Positions 56,149 through 64,000 of a stretch of DNA of 64,000 nt are shown piece by piece (the stretch's first letter is position 1; each line of letters opens with the position of its first letter). Source of the DNA: Pseudomonas sichuanensis (GTDB taxonomy: Bacteria > Pseudomonadota > Gammaproteobacteria > Pseudomonadales > Pseudomonadaceae); contig NZ_QKVM01000014.1 of the NCBI RefSeq assembly GCF_003231305.1, positions 1 through 64,000 of the forward strand, read 5' to 3'. The notes beneath the pieces were generated by a model. The model did no database searches. It worked only from the letters and a program-made list of their open reading frames with translations, and had not been told where the DNA came from. A program made the translations under genes and the position numbers.

Positions 56149-57354
56149 ATGGACACCTTGCAAGGCGCCGGCGGCAAGCCGATCAAACTGTGGACCGACG
56201 GCGTGCCGGTCGAAGACGAGGCCCGCAAACAGTTGCTCAACACGGCGCAGATGCCGTTCATCTTCAAGCACCTGGCGGTGATGCCGGACGTGCACCTGGG
56301 CAAGGGCTCGACCATCGGCAGTGTGATCCCCACGTTAGGCGCGATCATCCCGGCGGCGGTGGGGGTGGACATCGGCTGCGGCATGATCGCCGCGCGGACT
56401 TCGCTGCATGCCCGTGACCTGCCGGACAACCTGCACGGCCTGCGTACGGCCATCGAGCAGGCCGTGCCCCACGGCAAGACCTTCGGTCGCCGCGACCAGG
56501 GTGCCTGGGACAACGTGCCCAGGCACGCTGACCAGCAGTGGCAAGGCCTGGCCGGGCGCTTCAAGGCCATCACCGACAAGTACCCACGGCTGGAAAAGAC
56601 CAATAACCGCCAGCACCTGGGCACCCTGGGCGGTGGCAACCACTTCATCGAAGTCTGCCTGGACGAAGCCGACCGGGTCTGGTTCATGTTGCACAGTGGT
56701 TCGCGCGGCGTCGGCAATGCCATCGGCAACCTGTTCATCGAACTGGCCCAGGCCGACATGCGCCAGCACCTGGCCAATCTGCCGGACAAGGACCTGGCCT
56801 ATTTCAAAGAGGGCAGCCGGCATTTCGCCGACTACGTGCAGGCCGTGGAGTGGGCCCAGGATTTCGCCCGGCACAACCGCGAGCTGATGATGCAGGCGGT
56901 GGTGGCGGCCACCCGCAAGGTGCTGGGCAAACCGTTCGAGGCCAGCCTCGAGGCGGTCAACTGCCACCACAACTATGTGCAGAAGGAACAGCACTTCGGT
57001 CGCGAAGTGCTGGTGACGCGCAAAGGGGCGGTGTCGGCGCAGAAGGGGCAGTTGGGTATCATCCCGGGCTCCATGGGCGCAAAGAGCTTCATCGTGCGCG
57101 GCCTGGGCAACGAGGAGTCGTTCTGCTCGTGCAGCCATGGTGCCGGCCGGGTGATGAGCCGCACCAAGGCCAAGAGCCGCTTCAGCGTCGATGACCAGCG
57201 GCGCGCCACGGCCCATGTCGAGTGCCGCAAGGACAAGGACGTGATCGACGAGATCCCCATGGCCTACAAGGATATCGACGCGGTCATGCAGGCCCAGCGC
57301 GAGCTGGTCGAGGTGGTGCATACCCTGCGCCAGGTGGTGTGTGTGAAAGGCTGA
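56149..57354 (+). CDS. rtcB: RNA-splicing ligase RtcB
   Basis: A 401-residue RNA ligase that joins 2-prime,3-prime-cyclic phosphate or 3-prime phosphate ends with 5-prime hydroxyl, using GTP and manganese. Metal-site marks: AVGVDIGCGMIAA, LGTLGGGNHFIEV, LHSGSRGVG, NCHHNYVQKE and the guanylated His in CSCSHGAGRVMSR. ATG 56149 gives the family start. No rtcA or rtcR is adjacent. Confidence 0.94.
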   Translation: MDTLQGAGGKPIKLWTDGVPVEDEARKQLLNTAQMPFIFKHLAVMPDVHLGKGSTIGSVIPTLGAIIPAAVGVDIGCGMIAARTSLHARDLPDNLHGLRTAIEQAVPHGKTFGRRDQGAWDNVPRHADQQWQGLAGRFKAITDKYPRLEKTNNRQHLGTLGGGNHFIEVCLDEADRVWFMLHSGSRGVGNAIGNLFIELAQADMRQHLANLPDKDLAYFKEGSRHFADYVQAVEWAQDFARHNRELMMQAVVAATRKVLGKPFEASLEAVNCHHNYVQKEQHFGREVLVTRKGAVSAQKGQLGIIPGSMGAKSFIVRGLGNEESFCSCSHGAGRVMSRTKAKSRFSVDDQRRATAHVECRKDKDVIDEIPMAYKDIDAVMQAQRELVEVVHTLRQVVCVKG

Positions 57355-57448
57355 AGTTGCGGGCAGCGGTATCTACCGCAGGCATCGCCTGAACGGGTTT
57401 TACCTTTTTGGCTCGCCCATTCCCGGGCAGCCAACAGGAATGACCAGC

Positions 57449-58432
57449 ATGTCCCAGCTCCACACCTTCACCGCCGAAGACGTTGCAAGCGCTTTCGAAA
57501 CCCTCGAGCCCCTTCTGTTCAGCCGCAAACGACGGACCGACGCCCTGGGCAACCCGGCGCCGAGAATGCTGGTCGTGGCCGGCGCCGAAGGCTCGGGCAA
57601 GACCTATCTGCTCAACAACTCGCTGCTGGCGAGCAAGCGCTATGACGACTACGTCAGTCTCTACGACCCGGATTATCGCAAGCTGCATCCACAGTACGAG
57701 CAGATGAAGGCCGACGGTGGCCGGCATGTCTACGCCCACACCGAGCAGTTCATCTGGCAGTTGGGCGGCAAGCTCTTCGAACATGCGCTGGCTAACCACT
57801 ACGACATCATCATGGAGACCGCGCTGGACAGTGCGGCCTTCGCCGATGTACCGACCCTGGCGCTGCAGGCGGGTTACCAGCTGGAGCTGCACCTGATCGC
57901 CTGCCAGAAGGAATTCGGTCACTGGAACACCTTGGAGCGCGGGGTGAAGAGCGTGGCCGAGGACCAGCTCGAACGCTTCGTTTCCCTCAGCAAGATCGAG
58001 GCGTCGCAAGCCAATGCCGCGAGGATCATCGATGCCTTCGAGGCCGCCTGCCTGGTCAGCCCCGGCTCGCAGATCAGCCTGTATCAACGCGGCATGGAAA
58101 CCGACCGGGAGAGCAGGTTGCTGTGCCGCAGCATCTGCTCCCCTGCGTTGCAACTGGTGCCGCAGGCGGCAGAGGCCGGTGAAGCATACTTCCAGCCGCC
58201 CCATATAGAGGGGCTGTTCGAGATCCGCCGCACATCCCTGGATCAGGTGCCCAGTACCTATCCGCAGTACTTCCAGCTGGTGCATACCGGCATGGTCGAT
58301 GATCAGGTACGCGGCAACATGCTCAAGGCCTGCTGCGCAACGCTGGGCAAGGCCCAGGCGTTGAGTGAGCGGATCCCGGCCGACGTGTTCCGCGAACTGT
58401 CCTTGTATGTGCTCAAGTATTTGCACCCCTGA
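57449..58432 (+). CDS. Orphan zeta toxin-family kinase
   Basis: A 327-residue P-loop kinase of the zeta toxin family. Walker A GAEGSGKTYLLNN near residue 48 is followed by DPDYRKLHPQY (substrate-phosphate region) and MKADGGRHVYAHTEQFIW, then IIMETALDSAAFADVP (Walker B-like) and LHLIACQKE. Zeta toxins phosphorylate UDP-sugar or peptidoglycan precursors. No epsilon antitoxin gene is present up- or downstream. ATG 57449 is preferred because ACAGGA lies nine bases before it; ATG 57440 touches that site. Confidence 0.8.
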   Translation: MSQLHTFTAEDVASAFETLEPLLFSRKRRTDALGNPAPRMLVVAGAEGSGKTYLLNNSLLASKRYDDYVSLYDPDYRKLHPQYEQMKADGGRHVYAHTEQFIWQLGGKLFEHALANHYDIIMETALDSAAFADVPTLALQAGYQLELHLIACQKEFGHWNTLERGVKSVAEDQLERFVSLSKIEASQANAARIIDAFEAACLVSPGSQISLYQRGMETDRESRLLCRSICSPALQLVPQAAEAGEAYFQPPHIEGLFEIRRTSLDQVPSTYPQYFQLVHTGMVDDQVRGNMLKACCATLGKAQALSERIPADVFRELSLYVLKYLHP

Positions 58433-58558
58433 GCATCAAGGGCGTCACCCGGCTGGGCTGTTGAGTGCTTGGCCTGGTGCTGGCGTTTCGTCGCAGGGGT
58501 AATGCTTGGCCATCCTTCTGTCGTGCAGGGCTTCAACAGTGTTTCCTGGGGTGTATGC

Positions 58559-58577
58559 TTTGGCAAATTTTGGCAAA
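58559..58577. promoter_or_regulatory. Direct repeat, candidate ParD operator
   Basis: Two TTTGGCAAA copies (58559-58567 and 58569-58577), ten bases apart start to start, stand 13 bp before parD. Each copy is itself nearly symmetric (TTTG-x-CAAA). One-turn spacing fits two RHH dimers on one face of the DNA. Confidence 0.5.
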
Positions 58578-58590
58578 TCCGGACGCAGCC

Positions 58591-58821
58591 ATGAGCACCA
58601 TGAACATTTCCCTGCCGGACTCATTGAAGTCGTTCGTTGACGATCAGGTCAGCCAGCGCGGCTACAGCACCAGTAGCGAGTACGTGCGCGAACTGATCCG
58701 AAAGGATCAGGATCGGCAACATCTACGGGGGCTGCTTCTGGCTGGGGCTGGCTCGGCTCCCACCACTTCGGTGGATGATGAGTACTTCGAAGCACTGCGG
58801 GCAAAGGTACGCAGGGGGTGA
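58591..58821 (+). CDS. parD: ParD-family antitoxin
   Basis: A 76-residue ribbon-helix-helix protein: NISLPDSLKSFVDDQVSQRG then YSTSSEYVRELIRKDQDRQH is the ParD/CopG pattern; the C-terminal tail (VDDEYFEALRAKVRR) would cover the toxin. GTGA overlap with parE. It should repress its own operon. Confidence 0.9.
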   Translation: MSTMNISLPDSLKSFVDDQVSQRGYSTSSEYVRELIRKDQDRQHLRGLLLAGAGSAPTTSVDDEYFEALRAKVRRG

Positions 58822-59153
58822 AGGCAACGGCCAAGCCAGTGATTCCCCGAGTGCTCGCGCGTGAAGATGTCGAGAGTGCTGTCAGTTACTACCTTGCTGA
58901 GGCTACAGAGCAAGTCGCAGTCGGATTCATCGATGCGCTTCAACAAGGCTATGGGCATATCAGTCGCCATCCGACATCGGGTATCAGCCGCTATAGCCAC
59001 GATCTGGATCTGCCTGGGTTGTTCTGTTGGCCGTTGAAGCGTTACCCCTACCTGGTGTTCTACGTCGAGCGCGATGACCACATCGATGTCTGGCGAGTTT
59101 TGCATGCCAAGCGCGACATTGCTCAATGGTTGGCCGACGACCTCATCCACTAG
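58818..59153 (+). CDS. parE: ParE-family toxin
   Basis: A 111-residue RelE/ParE-fold toxin. VLAREDVESAVSYYLAEA, FIDALQQGYGHISRHPTSGI and YLVFYVERDDHIDVWRVLHA are standard ParE segments; the conserved C-terminal HAKRDI is present. ParE family members usually inhibit gyrase. It starts at GTG 58818 inside the parD stop. Confidence 0.88.
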   Translation: MKATAKPVIPRVLAREDVESAVSYYLAEATEQVAVGFIDALQQGYGHISRHPTSGISRYSHDLDLPGLFCWPLKRYPYLVFYVERDDHIDVWRVLHAKRDIAQWLADDLIH

Positions 59154-59457
59154 TTCGGTGGGCGCGCGTAAGACGCGCATGACAACCTCAGGCGATGCCC
59201 GGTGGTGATGCGCAGGGAACGAGCAGGCATTAAAAAGCCGGCTTGTGGCCGGCTTCTCGGGGACGATCTTGGCTCATTTTTGATAAGCCGCAATCGCCTT
59301 AAACGGTTGGCAACATGGCCTGAAAAAGATGGCGGACGGCTGTGTGAGGCGTCGCCAGGCCCTCTGCAATGCGGCTTGCACCATCAGGGGGCGTGATGTG
59401 GCGCGTAGCATACTAGGGCTCACCGGGGATGCCCAGCAAAAAGTGGTGCGAAGTGTT
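59154..59457. other. Gene-poor gap between parE and the LexA-like gene
   Basis: A 304-bp stretch with several short open frames but no start with a ribosome site, no domain and no REP core. It holds one hairpin (see terminator at 59235). A run near 59395-59445 (TAGCATACTAGGGCTCACC...) has no recognisable function. Confidence 0.5.
59235..59255 (-). terminator. Terminator hairpin, minus strand
   Basis: Stem AAGCCGGC/GCCGGCTT with a five-base loop; on the minus strand it is followed by TTTTTA. It is about 200 bp past the LexA-like stop. Confidence 0.6.
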
Positions 59458-60156
59458 TCAGCATGGCCGCGCCGGGCGTAGGCAGGACCACCAGAACACC
59501 CAGCCGAGGATCAGCAGCTTCTGCGCTCTGCGCTGCTGGGCGGTGAAGCGCTCGACCGGGTGGTTGAGGCGGTCGTGGCTGTGCAGGCATAAGGTGCCGT
59601 TGTTGCCTTGGGTGAGTCGGTGCACGCGCAACTGGCCGTTGTGCAGCAGTGCGTAGTACTCGCCTTCGATCACCCGGGTGAGGCTGGAGTCGATGGCCAG
59701 GAGCGTGCCCTGGGGCAATAGCGGCGCCATGTTGCCGGCCGGCATGCCGATACAGAAGGCGTTGTGCGCGGCAACGCCGACGCTGTCGAGGGCTTGGCGG
59801 GGGATCGGCTGGAACAGTTCGGGTGTGGCACTCAGGCTACCCTGCTGCAACTGGTGCAAGGGCAGTTGCACGCTTTGCGTGCCCAGCGCCAGCAGCGGCG
59901 CTGGGGCTTGCGTGGCGGCAAGGGCAGGGCGGGCAGGGGTGAGCGGGTCGGGATGTTTGGGGCCTTCGCCGCTACGTAGCCAGCGCGGATACACACAGAA
60001 CAGGTCGGCGATTTCGTCGAGCCGAGCTTGCGGCACGCCACGCTTGAACCAGTTGTTGATGTGTTGGGGCGTGACGTTGCGCTGGGCAGCAAAGTCGGAA
60101 GGGGTCAGGTTGCACTCCTGCAGGAGGGCTTTGAGGCGATCACCGGATGAGTTCAT
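59458..60156 (-). CDS. HTH/S24 repressor with dead protease site
   Basis: A 232-residue phage-repressor-like protein. The XRE HTH is LTPSDFAAQRNVTPQHINNW; a Pro/Ala linker (70-90) and an S24 domain follow. The catalytic serine position of G-x-S-M reads GNMAP (Asn142), and the lysine region V-K-R-L reads VHRL (His179). Both catalytic residues are thus replaced, so self-cleavage is not expected. ATG 60156 fits the HTH start. It may be a domesticated phage repressor; targets are unknown. Confidence 0.82.
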   Translation of the reverse strand: MNSSGDRLKALLQECNLTPSDFAAQRNVTPQHINNWFKRGVPQARLDEIADLFCVYPRWLRSGEGPKHPDPLTPARPALAATQAPAPLLALGTQSVQLPLHQLQQGSLSATPELFQPIPRQALDSVGVAAHNAFCIGMPAGNMAPLLPQGTLLAIDSSLTRVIEGEYYALLHNGQLRVHRLTQGNNGTLCLHSHDRLNHPVERFTAQQRRAQKLLILGWVFWWSCLRPARPC

Positions 60157-60279
60157 GCTGGCGAGTCTATCGCCCTGATTACTGTGTGGAAATGAACTCG
60201 ATGTGGAGGCGATTTGTGGGAATCTTTATGGTTTGCAGGCATTTTCCTAGGGGTGAGTAGGAGTTTTCCATCGCCCACA

Positions 60280-60307
60280 AAAAAGCCCTGCCGAGGCAGG
60301 GCTTTTT
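60280..60307 (-). terminator. Rho-independent terminator of ppa
   Basis: Thirteen-pair stem AAAAAGCCCTGCC/GGCAGGGCTTTTT with a GA loop, 12 bp past the ppa stop; both strands end in T-runs, so it also serves as a barrier toward the repressor gene. Confidence 0.92.
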
Positions 60308-60319
60308 CATAGGTCAGCT

Positions 60320-60847
60320 TCAGCCTTTGTAGGCGGCAACCGACTTGGTGATCGCGGCGCGGGCGGCGTCGGCGCCTTCCCAGCCTTCGATCTTGACCCA
60401 CTTGCCCTTCTCCAGATCTTTGTAGTTGGCGAAGAAGTGCTCGATCTGCTGGATCAGCAGGGCTGGCAGGTCGGTGTATTCCTTCACGTCAACGTACAGC
60501 TGGGACAGCTTGTCGTGCGGGACGGCGATGACCTTGGCGTCGCCGCCGCCGTCGTCGGTCATGTTCAGCACGCCGACCGGGCGGGCGCGGATGACCGAGC
60601 CAGGGGCAACCGGGTACGGGGTGACGACCAGCACGTCCAGCGGATCGCCGTCGTCAGCCAGGGTGTTGGGGATGAAACCGTAGTTGGCCGGGTAGAACAT
60701 CGGGGTGGCCATGAAGCGGTCGACGAACAGGGTGTCGCTGTCCTTGTCGATTTCGTACTTGATCGGCGCGTGGTTGGCCGGGATCTCGATAGCGACGTAG
60801 ATGTCGTTCGGCAGGTCTTTGCCAGCCGGGATCTTGCTGTAGCTCAT
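60320..60847 (-). CDS. ppa: Inorganic pyrophosphatase
   Basis: A 175-residue family I pyrophosphatase: [38 protein letters not shown] (active-site Asp cluster) and [10 protein letters not shown]. The size is typical. It has its own terminator and a TATAAT box 40 bp upstream. Confidence 0.97.
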
Positions 60848-60887
60848 TGGGCTATGCCCCCGTGTTTGATCAAAAAAAAGTGGCGCG

Positions 60888-60893
60888 ATTATA
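60888..60893 (-). promoter_or_regulatory. TATAAT -10 box upstream of ppa
   Basis: A perfect -10 hexamer on the minus strand, 41 bp before ATG 60847; the -35 is poor. Confidence 0.4.
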
Positions 60894-60941
60894 GGCACAT
60901 TCCGACAGGGCATGCCACGCCCGGCCTGATGTGCGGGGCTG

Positions 60942-61757
60942 TCAGGCGTGGTTTTCGCGGTAGTCCGGATGCTCGGCCTGCAGGCGTGCCAGACGGGCCA
61001 GCGGGTCCTGGCGGTAGAACAGCGACAGTTGCAGGTAGACCTTTGGATAAGCGGCGTGCAGCAGGTCGGGGGCGCTGAAGAAGTACTCGCTGCTGACGGC
61101 AAAGAACTCCGCCGGATTCTCTGCCGCGTAGGGGTCGATGGCGGTCTCGGCGTCGGGGTTGGCGTCGAGCTGACGGTTCAGGTCGTCGTAGGCGTGCTGC
61201 ATGGCATTGGCCCAGTCTTCGACCTGCATGCCGCTGTGCAGCGGCGGCAGGCCGTTGGCGTCGCCATTGAGCATGTCGAGCTTGTGCGCCAGTTCGTGGA
61301 TCACCAGGTTGTAGGCTTCCCAGCCGCCGCTGGCCAGCACCCCCGGCCAGGCCAGGATCACCGGGCCCTGTTGCCAGGCTTCGCCACTGTGTTCGGCGTC
61401 CCACACGTGTTCCACGCCGCTGCTGTCGCGGTGGCGCTGGGGGCTGACGAAGTCGTCGGGGTAGAGAATGAGCTCATGGAACCCCTGGTACCAGTTCAGC
61501 TCGCCCAGGTTCAGCAGTGGCAGCTGGGCCTGGGCGGCGAGGAACAGACGCTGCTGGTCATCCAGTTCGACCCCGGGCAGGGCGGTCAGGTGCTTGTCGT
61601 GCAGGAACAGCACGCAAGCCTCGCGCAGCCAGCGGTCTTCGTCGTCGCTGATGCCGTCGAGCATTGGCAGGCGCTGGCGGATGGCCTGCCACAGTTGATC
61701 ATCGACCGGGTAGCGGGCCAGGGTGCGCCGGCGCCGCCAGGCGCTGAACGACCACAT
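60942..61757 (-). CDS. mtfA: MtfA-type zinc peptidase (DUF980, M90)
   Basis: A 271-residue M90 peptidase. The zinc motif is [14 protein letters not shown] (HExxH). [21 protein letters not shown] and [21 protein letters not shown] (downstream Glu ligand region) are family signatures. E. coli MtfA relieves Mlc repression of ptsG; whether that holds in Pseudomonas is not known. ATG 61757 matches the family start [11 protein letters not shown]. It lies five bases from the DedA gene. Confidence 0.9.
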
Positions 61758-61762
61758 TCGCG

Positions 61763-62410
61763 TCAGTGGGCCTTGGCGGTGCGGCCCAGGCGGCCGCGCA
61801 GCAGGCCGAGGAGCATAGGCACCAGCGACAGGACGATGATGGCCACCACCATCAGCGACAGGTGTTGCTTGATGAACGGCACATTGCCGAAGAAGTAGCC
61901 CAGCGTGACCAGGCCGCCCACCCACAGCAGCGAGCCGGTCACGCTGAAGGCCAGGAAGCGCGGGTAGTGCATGTGGGCAATGCCGGCGACGAACGGCGCG
62001 AAGGTACGCAGGATCGGCAGGAAGCGGGCGAGGGTGACGGTTTTGCCGCCATGGCGGGCGTAGAAGTCGTGGGTTCGCTGCAGGTAGTCCTGGCGGAAGA
62101 TCTTCGACCTGGGGTTGCTGAACAGCCGTTCGCCCGCCGTGCGCCCGATCACATAGTTGGTGCTGTCGCCGAGGATCGCGGCTGCCATCAGCAGGCCGGC
62201 CAGCAGCACTGGGTCCATGCCGCCGCCTGCGGCCACGGCACCGGCGATGAACAGCAGCGAGTCACCCGGCAGGAAAGGCATCACCACCAGGCCGGTTTCG
62301 CAGAAGATCACGGCGAACAGGATGGCGTAGATCCAGGGGCCGTAGTTGGTGACCAGCAGATCAAGGTAGGCATCGAGATGCAGGATGAGGTCAAGCGGGT
62401 TGAAATCCAT
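61763..62410 (-). CDS. DedA-family membrane protein
   Basis: A 215-residue inner membrane protein with five to six helices. FCETGLVVMPFLPGDSLLFIAG, GDSTNYVIGRTAG and ARFLPILRTFAPFVAGIAHM are DedA signatures (the last with conserved Arg residues). The family recycles undecaprenyl phosphate or other lipids. ATG 62410 matches the usual N-terminus; a GTG three codons earlier is possible. Confidence 0.92.
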   Translation of the reverse strand: MDFNPLDLILHLDAYLDLLVTNYGPWIYAILFAVIFCETGLVVMPFLPGDSLLFIAGAVAAGGGMDPVLLAGLLMAAAILGDSTNYVIGRTAGERLFSNPRSKIFRQDYLQRTHDFYARHGGKTVTLARFLPILRTFAPFVAGIAHMHYPRFLAFSVTGSLLWVGGLVTLGYFFGNVPFIKQHLSLMVVAIIVLSLVPMLLGLLRGRLGRTAKAH

Positions 62411-62594
62411 GTACAGCACCTGAGTTCATGACCCGCTTCCACGGGCGCGCGATGACGGACAGCGTCTTGGGCGTGGGCAGATTCACCTGGGGGAAGGTAA
62501 CTTTTCACACATGACTGGATGGGGATTATACGGCGAAGTACCGATTGTGCCCGGAGAGATTGTAGCGGCGGGTTACGACGGATCACGCATGACC

Positions 62595-62680
62595 CGTGGG
62601 AGCGGCTTCAGCCGCGAAGCAAGCGACGCGATGAATGGCGCCGGCTGCGCCGGTGTTCGCGGCTGAAGCCGCTCCCACAG
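62595..62680. repeat. REP pair, inverted (TTCAGCCGC type)
   Basis: Inverted cores at 62595-62618 and 62656-62680 in the 332-bp gap between dedA and the GNAT gene; the rest of that gap holds no gene. Confidence 0.88.
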
Positions 62681-62742
62681 GGCCTGCCACACCCATTACA
62701 TCTGTGCAGATCTGTGAGAACAGCCTCGCGCAGCGCTTGCGA

Positions 62743-63201
62743 TCAATCCTGGCTGATCGGCAGGATGTAGTTCTCGAACTCGGTGTCCTTGCGAAAACCC
62801 ATGGACTCGTAGGTCTTGCGCGCCACCTCGTTGTCGCTGCTGGTGGACACGCGCATGCGCACGGCGTTCGACTCCTTGGCCATCTTTTTGGCTTCGCGCA
62901 TCAGGTGGTCGGCCACCAGCATGCGCCGCGAGTCTTCGGCGACGTAGATGTCATTGAGGATCCACACACGTTTGAGCGACAGCGACGAGAAGCTCGGATA
63001 GAGCTGGCAGAACCCCAGCAGTTTGCTGTCGTCGTCAACGGGCAGGGCGAGGTAGATGATCGATTCGCCGCGCCTGAGGCGCTTTTCCAGGAAGCTGCGG
63101 GAGCTGTCCGGGTAAGGCAGCTGGCCATAGAACTCACGGTACTTCACAAACAACGGCGTGAGCAGGTCGAGGTGCTCCAGGGTAGCCTTGATGATTCGCA
63201 T
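62743..63201 (-). CDS. GNAT-family N-acetyltransferase
   Basis: A 152-residue acetyltransferase. MRIIKATLEHLDLLTPLFVK begins the fold; LQIYPS-like strand LCQLYPSFSSLSLKRVWILN and the acetyl-CoA loop VAEDSRRMLVADHLMREAKK (Arg-Arg-x-Met/Gly variant) and VRMRVSTSSDNEVARKTYES follow. The substrate is unknown. It stands beside eutC, a conserved order in P. putida, as I recall. Confidence 0.88.
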   Translation of the reverse strand: MRIIKATLEHLDLLTPLFVKYREFYGQLPYPDSSRSFLEKRLRRGESIIYLALPVDDDSKLLGFCQLYPSFSSLSLKRVWILNDIYVAEDSRRMLVADHLMREAKKMAKESNAVRMRVSTSSDNEVARKTYESMGFRKDTEFENYILPISQD

Positions 63202-63307
63202 GTGCGGGCCTCAGTGTCCATTTGGGGGATACGGCGGATTGCCAGCAGTCAACAGCATGCTGCCTAAAGCAGCCTACAAGTGCAATCCGCCTTCCGTGAC
63301 ATGTTTT

Positions 63308-64000
63308 TTACCCATCTCCTAGCAGGAAGTTTCCATTTTTTTTGCCCGAATTGTCACTTTCAATGCTGTGGACCTCGGCCTCATCCTTCAGATTCACCCC
63401 CGACAGCTGCCTTTTGCAGGCTTCGCGCATCAGGTACAGCAGGCGATGGGCGGCCATGCCATAGCTCAGGCCTTCCAGGCGCACGTTGGAAATGCAGTTG
63501 CGATAGGCGTCGGTCAGGCCGACCTTGGGCGCGTAGGTGAAGTACAGCCCGAGGCTGTCGGGCGAGCTCAGCCCTGGGCGCTCGCCGATCAGCATCACGG
63601 TCATGCGTGCCTTGAGCAGCTCGCCCACTTCATCGGCCACCGCCACCCGGCCTTGTTCCACCAGCACCACCGGGGCGCTGGTCCAGCCGTCGGCGGCGGC
63701 CTGCTCCTCGAAGCGGCTGAGGAAGGGCAGGGTGTGGCGGTGCACGGCCAGTGCCGACAGGCCGTCGGCGACGACGATGGCCAGGTCGACGCCGGCCGGG
63801 TTGGCCTGGGCGTGTTCACGCAGTTGCCGGGCAGAGTCCGCGTGCAGGCGCCGGCCAAGGTCGGGGCGCTGCAGGTACTGGTGGCGGTCGCTGGCGGCAC
63901 TGTGCAACAGCAGGCTGTCGCGGCCACGATCACTGAGCTGCTGGCGCAGGCCGGCATGGTCGAAGGGCAGGTGCACGGCATCGCGGGCCTGGGCGTGGGC
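63308..64000 (-). CDS. eutC: Ethanolamine ammonia-lyase small subunit (partial)
   Basis: The gene runs off the right edge; 230 codons of the C-terminal part are visible. [15 protein letters not shown], then [53 protein letters not shown] and [20 protein letters not shown] are EutC signatures. With EutB it splits ethanolamine using adenosylcobalamin. A 25-residue tail ([18 protein letters not shown]) extends past the family end. EutB is expected upstream, outside the window. Confidence 0.93.
   Translation of the reverse strand, partial: AHAQARDAVHLPFDHAGLRQQLSDRGRDSLLLHSAASDRHQYLQRPDLGRRLHADSARQLREHAQANPAGVDLAIVVADGLSALAVHRHTLPFLSRFEEQAAADGWTSAPVVLVEQGRVAVADEVGELLKARMTVMLIGERPGLSSPDSLGLYFTYAPKVGLTDAYRNCISNVRLEGLSYGMAAHRLLYLMREACKRQLSGVNLKDEAEVHSIESDNSGKKNGNFLLGDG

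Noticed and set aside
58434..58590. Epsilon-type antitoxin gene beside the zeta kinase
   Set aside because: The gap is 158 bp and has no start with ribosome site other than parD.
59202..59396. A 64-codon plus-strand frame between parE and the repressor
   Set aside because: It starts at GTG without a ribosome site, reads through the hairpin at 59235, and has no recognisable motif.

Overview
The window reads as the chromosome of a fluorescent Pseudomonas of the P. putida group. The evidence is high GC with strong third-position GC bias, about two dozen copies of the Pseudomonas REP palindrome family (cores such as GCGGGGCAAGCCCGCTCCCAC), and a backbone gene order (fdnGHI-fdhE-selAB, oprG, nrdR-ribD-ribE-ribBA-ribH-nusB-thiL-pgpA-ribA, dxs-ispA-xseB, ribB, ppa, eutC) that I recall from P. 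putida and, in part, P. aeruginosa. I could not run a search to confirm the species.

Layout. (1) 1-4600 is a degenerate, partly AT-rich Rhs/type VI secretion cargo region: an Rhs remnant ending in a deaminase-fold toxin tip, its overlapping putative immunity gene, a frameshifted relic of another toxin tip followed by two tandem paralogous immunity-like genes, a 237-bp mini-element with inverted ends, further orphan small genes, a SUKH-like gene and a PAAR spike protein. (2) 4788-12475, all on the minus strand, is a colicin V-type microcin locus: HlyD/CvaA-like adaptor, stand-alone LuxR-type HTH protein, a 103-aa double-glycine precursor (15 + 88 residues), three paralogous two-helix membrane proteins (immunity candidates), a truncated second precursor, a JmjC/cupin oxygenase, a C39-peptidase ABC exporter and a TolC protein. 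The oxygenase inside a microcin operon is the most unusual thing here. (3) 12767-21950 is a selenocysteine module: formate dehydrogenase-N (fdnG with in-frame UGA, fdnH, fdnI), fdhE, selA, selB and tRNA-Sec. (4) 22096-31128 carries asparaginase, an alanine/sodium symporter, regulators, a hydrolase, two sugar-nucleotide epimerase-like genes, an HxlR/MFS divergent pair and the porin oprG. (5) 31238-34510 is a zinc-linked operon (His-rich periplasmic protein, ABC ATPase, permease, DUF3299) with a Zur-box-like palindrome upstream. (6) 35068-51172 is housekeeping: CnoX, nrdR, riboflavin synthesis, nusB, thiL, pgpA, ribA, cobalamin uptake and the dxs-ispA-xseB isoprenoid cluster. (7) 51397-55109 is a polysaccharide O-acetylation cassette (MBOAT plus two SGNH proteins). 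(8) 55183-64000 holds a second DHBP synthase gene under an FMN riboswitch, rtcB, an orphan zeta-type kinase toxin, a ParDE pair, a protease-dead LexA/CI-like repressor, ppa, mtfA, a DedA protein, a GNAT acetyltransferase and the truncated start of eutC at the window edge.

How the genes work together. The microcin precursor should be cleaved after Gly-Gly by the C39 domain during export through the ABC-adaptor-TolC channel, with the small membrane proteins protecting the producer and the JmjC protein as a candidate tailoring enzyme. FdnG needs SelA, SelB and tRNA-Sec, all encoded directly downstream. Riboflavin genes are split into a housekeeping operon, a separate functional ribA and a riboswitch-controlled ribB, which makes sense because the GTP cyclohydrolase half of RibBA has lost its zinc cysteines.
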